A DNA stretch of 23,268 nucleotides from Massilia sp. (GTDB lineage: Bacteria; Pseudomonadota; Gammaproteobacteria; Burkholderiales; Burkholderiaceae_D). The stretch is from positions 1 through 23,268 of the forward strand of contig DNCF01000418.1 of the NCBI GenBank assembly GCA_003484545.1. Direction: 5' to 3'. The position numbers and the translations under genes were made by a program. Below, piece by piece: positions 8,141 to 20,100 of this stretch. The notes under the pieces were generated by a model that saw only the letters and a program-made list of their open reading frames with translations, was not told the DNA's origin and ran no database searches. Position 1 is the first letter of the stretch. Each line of letters starts with the position of its first letter.

Positions 8141-11100
8141 ACAGCCTCTCGGTGAACGGTGCCTCGCTCGACAACACGAGCGGCGCGCTGTTTGTGCGTG
8201 GAGATCTTGCCGCAAGCACCAACAGTTTCATCAACACCCAGGGCAAGGTAGTCGTCGGTGGCAGGCTCGACGGCGTTCACGGCGTCCTCTCGAACAGCCA
8301 AGGCCTGCTTCAGGCAGGACTGCTTGCACTTGATGTCGATGGGCAGTTCGACAACGAACGGGGTACGGTTCGCCAGACCGGTGGCGCGACGGCAAACCTG
8401 AACATCAGCGGCGAACTGAGGCAGGGTGGTGGGATGCTGGACATTGCTTCGGGTCTCGTCTTGAATACGGCTGCCCTCAGTGGCACCGGCGGTGTGTTGA
8501 ACATTAACGGCGACCTCGTCCTGAACAGCGGCGCCACCAGTGCTCACGGGGGGAAGTGGGCCATCGGCGCGAACGCTCGCTTGAGCACGGGTGACCTGGA
8601 CAGCCGCGACGGTTCGATTGCGGTCGGTGGCACGCTGGCCTTGTCTGCTGCGAGTATCGACAACGCTGGCGGGAAGATCCTTTCCGAAGGCGATACGAGT
8701 ATTGCGGCATCGGAAACGCTGGGTAACAGTGCCGGACAAATCCGGTCAGGTGGTGATCTTGGTGTAACCGCAGGAGAAATGCTTACGAATGACGCGGGCA
8801 AGATCGAGTCGACAGGCAGTGCGGCCGAACTGCATGTTGGCGCTGCCGCGATCGCGAACGGCAGCGGTCATATCGTCAATGCCGGCAGCGGCGCGACGCT
8901 TCTGACAGCGGGAGTGCTGACGAGTCGCGGCGTCGTGGGGGGCAATGGCGTTCTTGAGATTAGCGCCGACAGGCTGGTCAATGAGGAGCAAGGACGCATC
9001 GTTGCCGTCGGCGATCTGAACCTAAGAGTTGGCGCCAATCTGGCGAACACGGGCAGCATTGCTTCCGGAGGCAAGCTGGCGATGATGCAGCAGAGCGCAC
9101 ACGTGTTCAATCAGGGAAATATGATTTCACAGGGCGACCTGTCCATTGCCAGCAGCGCGATCGACAATACCGGCGGGACGATTGCCACCGCAACCGGAAG
9201 CGGTAGCGCGCTCCTGCTGCAAACGGGCAGTCTGCGTAACGACGGGGGAACGCTGCAATCAGATGCAAGCGCTCGCCTGGATGTCGTCGGCATTGTCAGC
9301 AATCAGGGCGGTCGCGTCCAGTCTGGACAGGATCTCGCGCTGGCGATTGGAGGAAGCCTCGCAAATCGTGATGGCGCGATCGAGGCCAGCGGCAAACTGG
9401 ACCTCAGGGCGAGTGACGTTGGCAACAAGGGCGGGTCCATTCTGGGAGTCGGAGCCGGGCAGACGGTCCTGAATATCGCCAACGGGATCGACAGCGACGG
9501 ACAGATCGGCGCGAACGGCGATCTGCGCATTCTGGCGGGGACGCTCGACAACGGTGCGGCTGGATCGATCAGCACAACGGGCAAGCTCGTGTTCGATGTC
9601 CGCGACAGCGTGACCAACCGAGGTGTGATCAGCAGCGCAGGCACGCTGGATTTTGATAAAGACCAGGCTAGCCTTGCGAACAGCGGAACGATCACCTCGG
9701 GCGAAGCGATGCAGGTCAAGCTCGATCTCGTAGACAACGAGGGCGGTACGATCGAGACGCGCAACGGCGCCGAAATGACCTTGACCGCCAACGCACTGCA
9801 TAATCGGAACGGCCACGTTGCTGCCAGCGGCGCGGCTCGCATCACAATCGGCACGGTGTTGGATAACACCGCCGAGGGCTTACGGGCATCCGGTGCGCTC
9901 GACGTGTCGGCGGGCAGGGCCTTGCAGAACCATGGAGGCAGCATCGAGCTTGGCGGCGCGCAAGCGACTCTGGCGGTCCAGGCCGCGTCCATCGACAGTA
10001 CGGCCGGCCGTATCGTGAACGTGGGTACTGGCAGCACGACGCTCACCGCGGAGGCACAGATCGACGTGTCGGGTCTGGTGGCGGGTAATGGCGGTCTGCG
10101 TCTGAGTGCGCGCACCCTGAACAATGCCGGCATCGTCAGCGCGGCCGACTCGCTTGAGCTGGCCGTCAGCGAAGTCATCGAGAACGCCGGCACGCTGAGC
10201 GCGGCAACGCGGCTCCACGTTCAGAATACCGACGTGATCTTACGCAACAGTGGAACCATCGTCGCCGGCAGCCTGGTGGACATCAATGCCGGTACGATCG
10301 ACAACGCCGATGGCCGCATTGCGACAGCAGCCGGGTCGGGCGCCGACATCTCGCTGAATGCGAACGCTCTGGATAATCGTGGCGGTGAGATCATGGCGGA
10401 CCGCGACGCTACGCTGCAGGTCCGGAACGCTGCGGACAACGCAGGCGGCGTTGTACAGGCAAACAGCACGCTCCGGCTGACATCAGGAGGGGTGCTCGAG
10501 AACACGGGTGGTGTCATCGAAACCCTGGCCGAGGAAAGCACGCTCGCTGTGGACGTGGAAGCCTTGCGCAACGCTGGCGGCCGCGTCGTCAATGCAGGAC
10601 GCGGCGACACGACACTGATCGCCACATCGGTCGATAACGGCGGCGTCATCGGCGGCCACGGCAGGCTCGTATTGGAGGCCGACACTGCGACCAACACGGC
10701 CGGCGGGACGATCACGTCGGGCGCGGAGCTCAGGTTACAGGTGCGTGAGCACCTGGACAATGCCGGCAGCATCAGCAGCTCGGGTACGCTCGCGATGGAC
10801 GAATCGGGTGCGCGTCTGACGAACAGCGGCAGTATCGTTTCCGGCGCCGACGCCAGCATTCGCGCGGGTACGATCGAGAACGACGGGGGCACGATCGCGA
10901 CAGCAAGCCGTTCCGGCGCCAGCATCAGCCTGCGTGGTGCGTACCTGTCGAACCGCGACGGTCGCATCGTCGCGGACGATGCGATGCTGCTAGTTTTTGA
11001 CGGACCGCTCGACAACACGGGAGGCGCGATCCAGGGCGTCTCCAGCGTGCAGGTCGACTCCGGAGCAGCACTTGATAATGACAGTGGGCTGATCGAGGCG

Positions 11101-14100
11101 ACCGGCGCCCAAGCCACACTGGCAGTGAGCGCGGAAACGGTCGTCAACGGAACGGGCCGCATTGTCAATGTCGGGGAGGGCGCGGCGTCGGTGTCGGCTA
11201 CGACTGGTATCGCCAACAGCGGACTCATTGCTGGTAACGGTCGGCTGAACCTGGCCGGCGCTACGCTGGAAAACGCGGCTGGCGGCACGATCGCCGCAGC
11301 TGACGCGATGACCGTCGCAATCCATGATGTTTTGCAGAATCGTGGGACGTTCACCAGCGGCTCGTCGCTCGACCTTGCGGTCGCAGACGCGGCGGTCCGG
11401 AATAGTGGGCTCATTGTCGCAGGTGGGCCGCTGACGCTGCGTGCGCGGGAGCTCGATAACGATGAGGGCCAACTGGCCTCGGCCAGCGGCTCGGGCGCTG
11501 ATTTGGATATTGCGGCAGGCGCCGTCAGTAACCGTGCCGGCGTCATCCAGGCATCTGGTGACCTTGCGCTGACCAGCGGTAGCAGCGTCAACAATTTTCA
11601 CGGTACATTGCAGGGTGCAAGCTCGCTGGCGCTCCACGCTGTCGGCGACGTGGCCAACGACGGCGGTGTGATCGAATCGCTCGAGGCAGAAGGGACGCTG
11701 CAGCTCCAGGCTGCGGCACTGGATAACGGCGGCGGCCGGATCGTCAACGTCGGCAAGGGCGCCACCGGCGTCGCACTGACGGGTACGCTGGCAAGTAATG
11801 GCCTTATCGCGGGCAACGGAACTCTTGCCGTGTCCGCGGCCGAGGTGGATAACCGCGCCGCGGGGATGCTTGCATCCGGCGGCACCATGACTCTCGCTGC
11901 CGTCGATCGGATCGCAAACGCGGGGGCGATCAGTAGTGGGGCCGCGCTCTCGCTCGGCGCCGTCACGCTGCGCAACAGCGGACGTGTGACCGGCACTGGC
12001 GACATCGTCGTGAATGCAACTGCACTCGATAACAGCAGCGGCCAGCTTGCGACAGTCAATGATAGCGGTGGCGCGATCGTCGTGCAGGCAGCGACGCTTG
12101 CCAACCTGGGCGGTACAATCTTGGCCGATGGCGCTGTACGCCTGAGTACGTCGGGCGCATTGGCCAATGGCGGCGGCACGATTCGTGCCGGCGAGAGCAT
12201 GTTGATCGATGCCGGCGGCTCACTCGGCAATCAGGGTGGGAGCATCGAAGCGGCTGCTTCCGATGCCACGCTCGCGCTCACCGCGCAGGCCATCGACAAC
12301 CGCGGCGGCCGGCTGGTCAATGCTGGCACGGGCGACACCCGCATTCGATCTGCCACGGAGGTGCTCAACAGCGGCACGCTGGCCGGCAACGGCAGGTTCG
12401 AGCTGGATGCTGCGGCGCTGGGCAACCTCAGCGAAGGCAGCCTGGCGGCGGGTGGCCCGATGGAGTTGCGGGTGACGCAGCAGTTCATCAATGCAGGCGC
12501 CATCAGCAGCGCTGGTGCGTTCACGCTGGACCAGGCAGGAACGTCGATTGCCAACAGTGGCGACATCACCGCGGCGGGGCGCATCACCCTTCATGGTTCG
12601 TCCATCGACAATGACGGGGGCGAGATCGCCACGCAGTCCGGGGCCGACATCGTGTTGGATAGCCGGTCAAGCCTGAGTAACAACGGCGGCATTGTCGCCG
12701 CTACCGGCAATGCGGTCCTGAATGCGCAGGGCACCGTCGACAACGGCGATGGCCTGGTCCAGACTGGCGGTCATCTCGCGCTGACAACTGCTGGCGCACT
12801 GACCAATGCCGGCGGCAGGGTGGAAGCGGTCGGCCCGACGAGTACGCTGGAACTTGCGGCGGAATCGATCGACAATGGCGGCCGGATCGTCAACGCCGGT
12901 ACCGGTACGACCAGCATCGAAGCCGTCAACGCCATTGCCAACGGCGGCACCATTGCCGGCAGTGGGGCGTTCGATCTTCAGGCAACCGCCGTGCACAACG
13001 CCGCCAGCGGCTCGATCGTGAGCGGCGGCCCCCTGGTCATGGCGCTGCGTGAAACGCTCGACAATCATGGCGGAACGATCAGCAGCACCGGCACTCTGCG
13101 TTTCGACGGGCTTGGCGCGAGCTTCACCAACAGTGGGCGCATCGGCGCGGGTGGTCTGATGGACATCGCCGCCTCGAACATCAACAACGATGGGGGCCGG
13201 ATATACACGGCCAACGTGTCGGGCGCCGCGATCACCCTGCAAGCGGGGGACCTTAGCAACCTTGGCGGTACCATTGCCGCCGACGGATCGTTTGCGCTTC
13301 GCACGAGCGGCGACATATCGAACGACGGTGGGACCTTGCATGGCGGCCGCAACTTCACTCTTGATGCGGGCGGGCGGTTTGATAACCGGACAGGTGTCGT
13401 CGAGTCCGGAGCGGGTTCGCTCAACGTCAGGGCGCAGTCGATCGTGAGCGGCGGGCGTATCGTGAACGCCGGCGTGGGCGCGACCACGCTCAGCATTACC
13501 GGCGATATCATCAACCGCGGTACCATCGCCGGGAACGGCACGTTAACTGTCCAGGCGGCAAGCTTGCAGAACTGGACCGGCGCCCAGCTGGCGTCGGGCG
13601 GAGATTTGCAGCTCGAGGTGCGCCAGCAGCTGTCGAATGCGGGTAGTGTCACCAGCGGCGGCACGCTCAGTTTCGAACAGCTGGGCGCCACACTCGCCAA
13701 CAGTGGCGAGATCGCCTCGGCTGGCAACGCAAGCTTCCGGTTAGCATCGTTCAACAACGACAGCGGCACGATCTCGACCGTCAAAGGCTCGGGAGCGGCT
13801 GTCGCCGTCACCTCGTCCAGCCTCGGCAACAGGAACGGCAAGATCCTGGCAGACGGCAGGGCCAGCTTCGAACTGGAGGGCGACGCTGACAACAGCGGCG
13901 GCATCCTGCAGGCAGGCAGGGATCTCGTTTTCAACGCCGCAGGTTCGCTGGCAAACAACGGAGGGACCATCGAAGCGCTCGGCGCTGACAGCGCGGTCAC
14001 GATCGACAGCGCGGCCATCGACAATACAGGAGGGCGTATCAGCAATGCCGGCAGCGGCGACATGCGGCTCAGCGCCAGCACCGGCATGACCAATGGCGGC

Positions 14101-17100
14101 ACCATCGCCGCCATGGGTGACCTCGCTCTCGCCGGACAACATCTGCTGAATGGGGCGGCTGGCATGATCGCCTCCGGTGGCAATCTCGATGTCGCGATCA
14201 CGCGGCAGTGGATCAACCAGGGCAAGGTTAACGGCGGCGGCACGCTGACGTTCGACCAGGCCGGGGCGAGCTTCGCCAACAGTGGCGTGGTCATCGCAGG
14301 CGCGCACGCGTACATCAATGTGGCGCAGTTGAACAACGACGGCGGGCGCTTGGGTACCGGCGACGGTTCAGGCGCCGACCTGACTCTCCATACCCAAGAG
14401 CTGAGCAATGCAGGTGGGCGTATTGCGACCGACCGGGATCTGACCATCGTCACGGCAGGCATGACCGGAAGTGGCGAACTGTACGGCGGACGCGACCTGT
14501 CGCTCGCCATGCAGGGTGACTACGTGCAATCGACGGGCGGTCAACTTCGCTCGAACCGGGACCTGAGCCTCGCCGTGACAGGCAACATTACGAATGCCTC
14601 GGTATTCGAGGCTGCACGCAACCTCAACCTGTCGGGGCAGCACTTCGCAAACCAGGAGGGGGCCACCATCGAGGCGCAGAGTGTCACGCTCCAGGCGGTT
14701 GGTAACCTGGTCAATGCCGGGGAGGTCAATGCCGCTGCGGCGCTCGACATCCGTGCAGCGCATGTCACCAACACGAGCGGTATCGTCGGTGGCGACGTTA
14801 TAGTGAACGCGAAGAACCTCGACAATAGCGGCGGCGCGGCACTGATTGGTGCGACAGGAAATCTCGAGCTGGGCGTGGCGGGAACCCTGAACAATGTTGG
14901 CGGGGCCACGCTGTACAGCAGTGGCGAACTGTACATCGGGGGCGTGGGTGGGGGCAGCACATCGCTGGTCAATAACATTTCGTCCACTATCGAGGCCGGC
15001 GCGAATCTTGCGCTAGATGCAGTTACGCTGACGAATGAGCGTGAGAACGTCCAAATTACGAAGGTCAAGACGCTGGACGAAACCCGCCGCATGAACATGC
15101 CGTCGTGGTACCAGTTTGGCGATAACCACAATTATTACGAAACCAGCGCGGCCAACTACTCGCCATACGAGATTTACTTCGTCAATCCAGCGGATATCTT
15201 GGAGGAGACCCCGTATGTCACCCCGGACGGCTACACCATTGTCCGAGCCGTCATCCGTACTCACGCCAACGACAGTGCTTACTTCCTCGCACACTCCGGC
15301 CTGTACAACGCCTACGGTACCCAGCAGCGTATGGCGACCGCCGATGGGACCCGCGTCATCTACTACACCCAGCGTGAGCAGATGGCCAACCCGGACCAGG
15401 GTGGGCCCGCAGGCAACGCGCTCCTTCCACGCTTCGTCACAGATGTGAAGAACTGGACAGGGACGGTGGCCTTCTCCAACCAGTACGGCAGTTGCAGCAC
15501 CGACTGCATCCGGCTTGTTGCCCAGCCTGGCTATACCGATCCAGCCACGACGATCCTGCGCGATACGCAAAAGTCCTTGGCGCCACGAAAGGACGCACTC
15601 GAGCTCTGGCGTGACGCCCACCATACGGTTGTCGAAGACCAGATCGTACCAGGAGCTGGCGCGGCATCGCAGATCCTCTCAGGAGGAGACATGTATTTGT
15701 CGGTCAGCGATGCGCTCCTGAATCGCTACGGTACGATCAAGGCCCGCGGCAGGCTCACGATCGAGGACGAATCTGTAGTCACGAACGTAGGCGCAACGCT
15801 GTACCGGACGCATACCTTCGATGGCGTCTGGAGAAGCTATGGTGGCACCACCACGGCGTACTCGCACCCGAGCATTTCTGAAGTGATCGGAACGACACGT
15901 GGCGTCATCGAGGGCGAACAAGGACTCAGCATCTCCGCACGCAGCTTCAATAACATCGATGTCACGGCTGGAACCGTCGGCAATATTCGTGACCGCGTGG
16001 AGGTCATCGGGAGCGGGGCATCCGGCGCCGCTTCTTCCGGCATACAGGCGACGGTCGGCAGCGGCAGCGCCGGCACGCTGGAGGGAAGCGCTGGCGCCAG
16101 CGGCTGGGGGAGCAATGCGGCGTTGGCTGCTGTGGAGTCCGTTAGCGGTGCCAATAACTCCGCAGGTTCTGTCCGAGTAGCTGGCAGTGGCATAGCGAAT
16201 GTCCACCAGTCCGGCGACGCAGCAGTGGGGGGCGGGCAACGCGATGAGTTCGCAACGATCGCTGGCGCTGCGGCAAGCGGAATCAACAATCAGCTTGTAA
16301 CGAATGGCGGCGCCAATCTGAGCAGTCATGCCTTCCAGGACAGCCTGACACCAGCCGCTGCGGCCTTGCTGGGCCGGGTAGTGACAGGAAACGTACGCTC
16401 TGCCGCGGGGGCGGTTATTGCCCAGGAGGTTACGCAAGTGAGGGGCGAGACCCTCGGCAAGGTGATGACAGTGGCGCCGAGCGGGCTGTTCGTCCGGAAT
16501 CCGGATGCCAATGGAAGTTATTTGTTCGAGACCCGTCCGCAGTTCGCCAACCAGCAACAATGGATCAGCAGCGCCTACTTGCTGGAACAGCTGTCGATCC
16601 ACCCAGCCACGATGCAAAAGCGGCTCGGTGACGGCTTCTACGAACAGCGGCTCGTTCGCGAGCAACTCGCCGAACTCACCGGTCATACGACCCGCAGCGG
16701 CGCAAGCGACGATAGCGTGTACCGCGACTTGCTGACGAATGCGGTCAGCTTCGCGCGCGAATTCAACCTGCGGCCGGGTATCGCACTCACCGCCGAACAG
16801 ATCAGCCACCTGACCAGCGACATCGTCTGGCTCGAAAACCAGACGGTGCAACTGCCTGACGGTAGCGTCGATACAGTTCTGGTGCCGAAGGTGTATCTCG
16901 CCCATGTCGGCAAACAAGCCCTGCAAACGGGCGGTGCACTCGTGACCGGAGCAAATGTCACGATCAGAACGACCGAGAACATCGTCAACCGCGGCGGCGT
17001 CATCGATGGCGGCAATGGCCGCACCTTGCTGGTGGCGGGACAGGACGTTGTCAACCAGGGGGGCAAGATCGCCGGCGGCTTGGTAGGGTTGGCGGCGGTT

Positions 17101-20100
17101 CGCGACGTCCATAACGAAACGCTGGCAGCGAAAGAAAGTTTCGCGACGGACCACAACCGCGGCAGCTATACCTCGGTATCGAACCGGGCCGAGATCCTGG
17201 CGGCCGGCGCGCTCGACATCCAGGCTGGACGCGACCTCGTCGACCTGGCTGGCACGATCAAGGCAGGCACGGCCGATATCACGGCTGGACGGGACGTCAA
17301 CTTCGGCACCGTTCGCACGGGCAGCACGTACGAACATCTCGTGGGCGGCTACACGCAAAACGACAGCAGTACCGCGCATCAGCTAAGTCAGCTCAGCACG
17401 GGTGGCGACCTGAACATCAGGGCTGGCGGTAACCTCAGCATGACGGGCACACAGGTAGCGATCGGCACCAGCGGTGCAGGCAACGGCAAGTTGCTCGCCG
17501 GCGGCAGTGTGAACATTCATTCCGTTACGAATGAGGTGAACACTTCACTGCAGAACGACTCATCGAGCAAGAACTACGACAAACAGGTGCACCGCAACGA
17601 AACCGTTATCGGCGCGAATGTGACCTCGTCGGGCAAGTTGGTTGTAGGGGCCGGCGTCGCCGGGCAGGGCTCGGTGAACGTCGTCGCCAGCGGCCTCAAC
17701 GCTGGCGACGCTCTCCGGGTCTTCGCCACCGACAACGTCAATATCGTTGCGGCGCAGGAGAAGCACCTGTCCGACACGGCCTCGACGCATAGCTCGAGCA
17801 GCTTGTTGCGCAGCAAGACAACCGAGCAGTCGGATTATGTAGCAAGCAGCATTGCTGTCGGCAGTGCTCTTTCCGGGAAGACGGTCGAGCTCAAGGCAGG
17901 CAAGGACATCAACGTGCTCGGCAGTTCCATCGCAGGCGAAGGGGACGTCGACCTGGCGGCAAGCGGAAACGTGAGCATTGGGGCTGCGACGAGCACCGTG
18001 ACCGAGAAGCACCGTACGAAGGTGAAGGAAAGCGGCTTCCTGAGCGGCGGGGGATTCGGCATCAGCTATGGGACCAGGACCACCACCACCGACCACAACC
18101 GTGACGCGACCACGCAAAGCGGACAGTCGCGCAGCATGGTCGGGTCGATCGGCGGTGACCTCAGCGTGAGTGCAGGCGAAGCCCTCAAGATCAGCGGCAG
18201 CGACCTGAGCGCCGGACAGGACATGAGCCTGAGCGGGAAGAGCGTCGCGATCACGGCGGGCACGGACGACGTGAACGACAAGTTCACCACCAAGACGACG
18301 CAGACCGGCCTCACCCTGGCAGTCGGCGGTAGCGTCGTCAATGCGATCCAGACAGCCCAGGGCATGAGCGCGGCAGCCTCCCAGACGTCGAATGGACGGA
18401 TGAAGGCATTGGCTGCGGCTGCGGCCGCGATGACGGCGAAGGATGCCGCCCAGGACCTTGCCAAGAATGGCCCGAGCGTCAGAATCAGCGCGACTGTTGG
18501 GCGCTCGGAAAGCGAGAGCACGGAAGTGAGCGCGAGCCGTACGCATGGCGGCAGCGTTCTTGCGGCCGGGAATAACGTCACCATTAGCGCGACCGGCGGC
18601 GGCAAGGCCAGCAATATTGACATCATTGGAAGCGACGTGCGCGCTACGGGCAATGTGTCGCTGCTTGCCGACAACCAGGTCAATCTGCTCGCCGCCCAGG
18701 ATACGGAGAGTCAGCACAGCCAGAGCAAGAGCTCAAGTGCGGCGGTCGGCGTGGCGGCTGAGTTCAGTACGTCAGGCGGACCGAGGATTGGTATCACGGC
18801 GAGCGCGAGCGCGAGCCGATCCCGGATCGACGGTGAAGGCACGACCCAGGTCAACAGCCATGTCGATGCCGGCAACCGGCTGACGATCGTCAGCGGCGGC
18901 GACACCAACCTCAAGGGTGCGGTTGCGAATGGCAAGCAGGTCATCGCGGAAGTTGGAGGAAACCTCAATATCGAGAGCCTGCAGGACACCGCCAAGCTCG
19001 ACGGCAAGCAAGAGAGTTTCAGCGTTTCCGGTACCTTTGGCGTAGGCATGAGTGGAGCCAGCGCCAGCGCCAGCCGGAGCAAGGTCCATAACGACTATGC
19101 CAGCGTGCAGGAGCAAACCGCAATCCGGGCGGGTGATGGTGGGTTCCAGATCCAGGTCGGCGGAAATACGGATTTGAAGGGGGCCGTCATCACCAGTAGC
19201 GAGCAGGCCGTTAGCGATGGACGCAACAGCCTTGCCACTACGACGCTCTCGTTCAGCGATATCCAGAACCGGGATAGCCATAACGCCAGCGGAATCAGCC
19301 TTGGCGTGAACATCGGTATTAGCCCGAAAGGTGATCCATCCGCTCCGAGCATAGCGCCGGGTATAGGAAAAGTAAGCGGTAGCCAGAGCAGCGTTACCCC
19401 CAGCGGCGTGAGTCAAGGGGCGTTGACGGTTGTGGACGCACAGGGGGAACAAGCGGTGGCAAGCCTAGATCGTAATGTGATCACGGGGCGCGATACCTCC
19501 GAGGCGCTCACCAAGGGATGGAACGGTGCACAGGCCTTGGCCGAGGTGAGCGCGCAGATGCAGATCACCAGCGCTGCCATGCCGCGTTTGGCCAAGGAGA
19601 TTGGCGATTTTGCGGCAACTAGAATGGCCGAGTTGAACAAGCAGGGCAATACCGAAGAAGCAGCGAAATGGGCCGAAGGGGGTATCTATCGGGTCGCGGC
19701 GCATGCGGCGCTCGGCGCCCTCGGCGGCGGGCTGAATGGCGCGATCGGAGCAGCGGCGGCAGCAGAAGCGGCGCCAAGCATAGATGAACTACAGAAGGCG
19801 ATGACGGCGAAGTTGACCGGTGCCGGGTTGGGCGAGAACACGGCAGAGTTCGCGGCAAAATTGATCGCAGGAGGGGCAGCCGGGATTATTGGTGGCATGG
19901 CCGGCAGTTCGGGGGCGGCGACTGGGCTGAATGCGGATGCAAATAACCGGCAGTTGCATCCCGACGAGACCACATGGATCAAGAAAAATGCCGCCAGGTT
20001 TGCAGCGGAAAAGGGCATTTCGGTTGATGAGGCCACTAGGCGCTTGGCGCACCAGGCATCGAGAGACGTCGATCTGGTTTGGCGGGGCGTGCTTTCTGAT

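Noticed and set aside
8602..14475. CRISPR-like or satellite DNA explanation for the periodic sequence
   Set aside because: Units are ~575 bp, diverged, in frame and protein-coding throughout; there are no short identical repeats with spacers.
9303..14510. Several long minus-strand reading frames (for example 9303-10193, 10221-11594, 13065-14510)
   Set aside because: They are antisense shadows of the repetitive, GC-rich exoprotein gene: compositionally biased (Ser/Pro/Ala/Arg), repetitive in step with the super-repeat, and without starts or motifs of their own.
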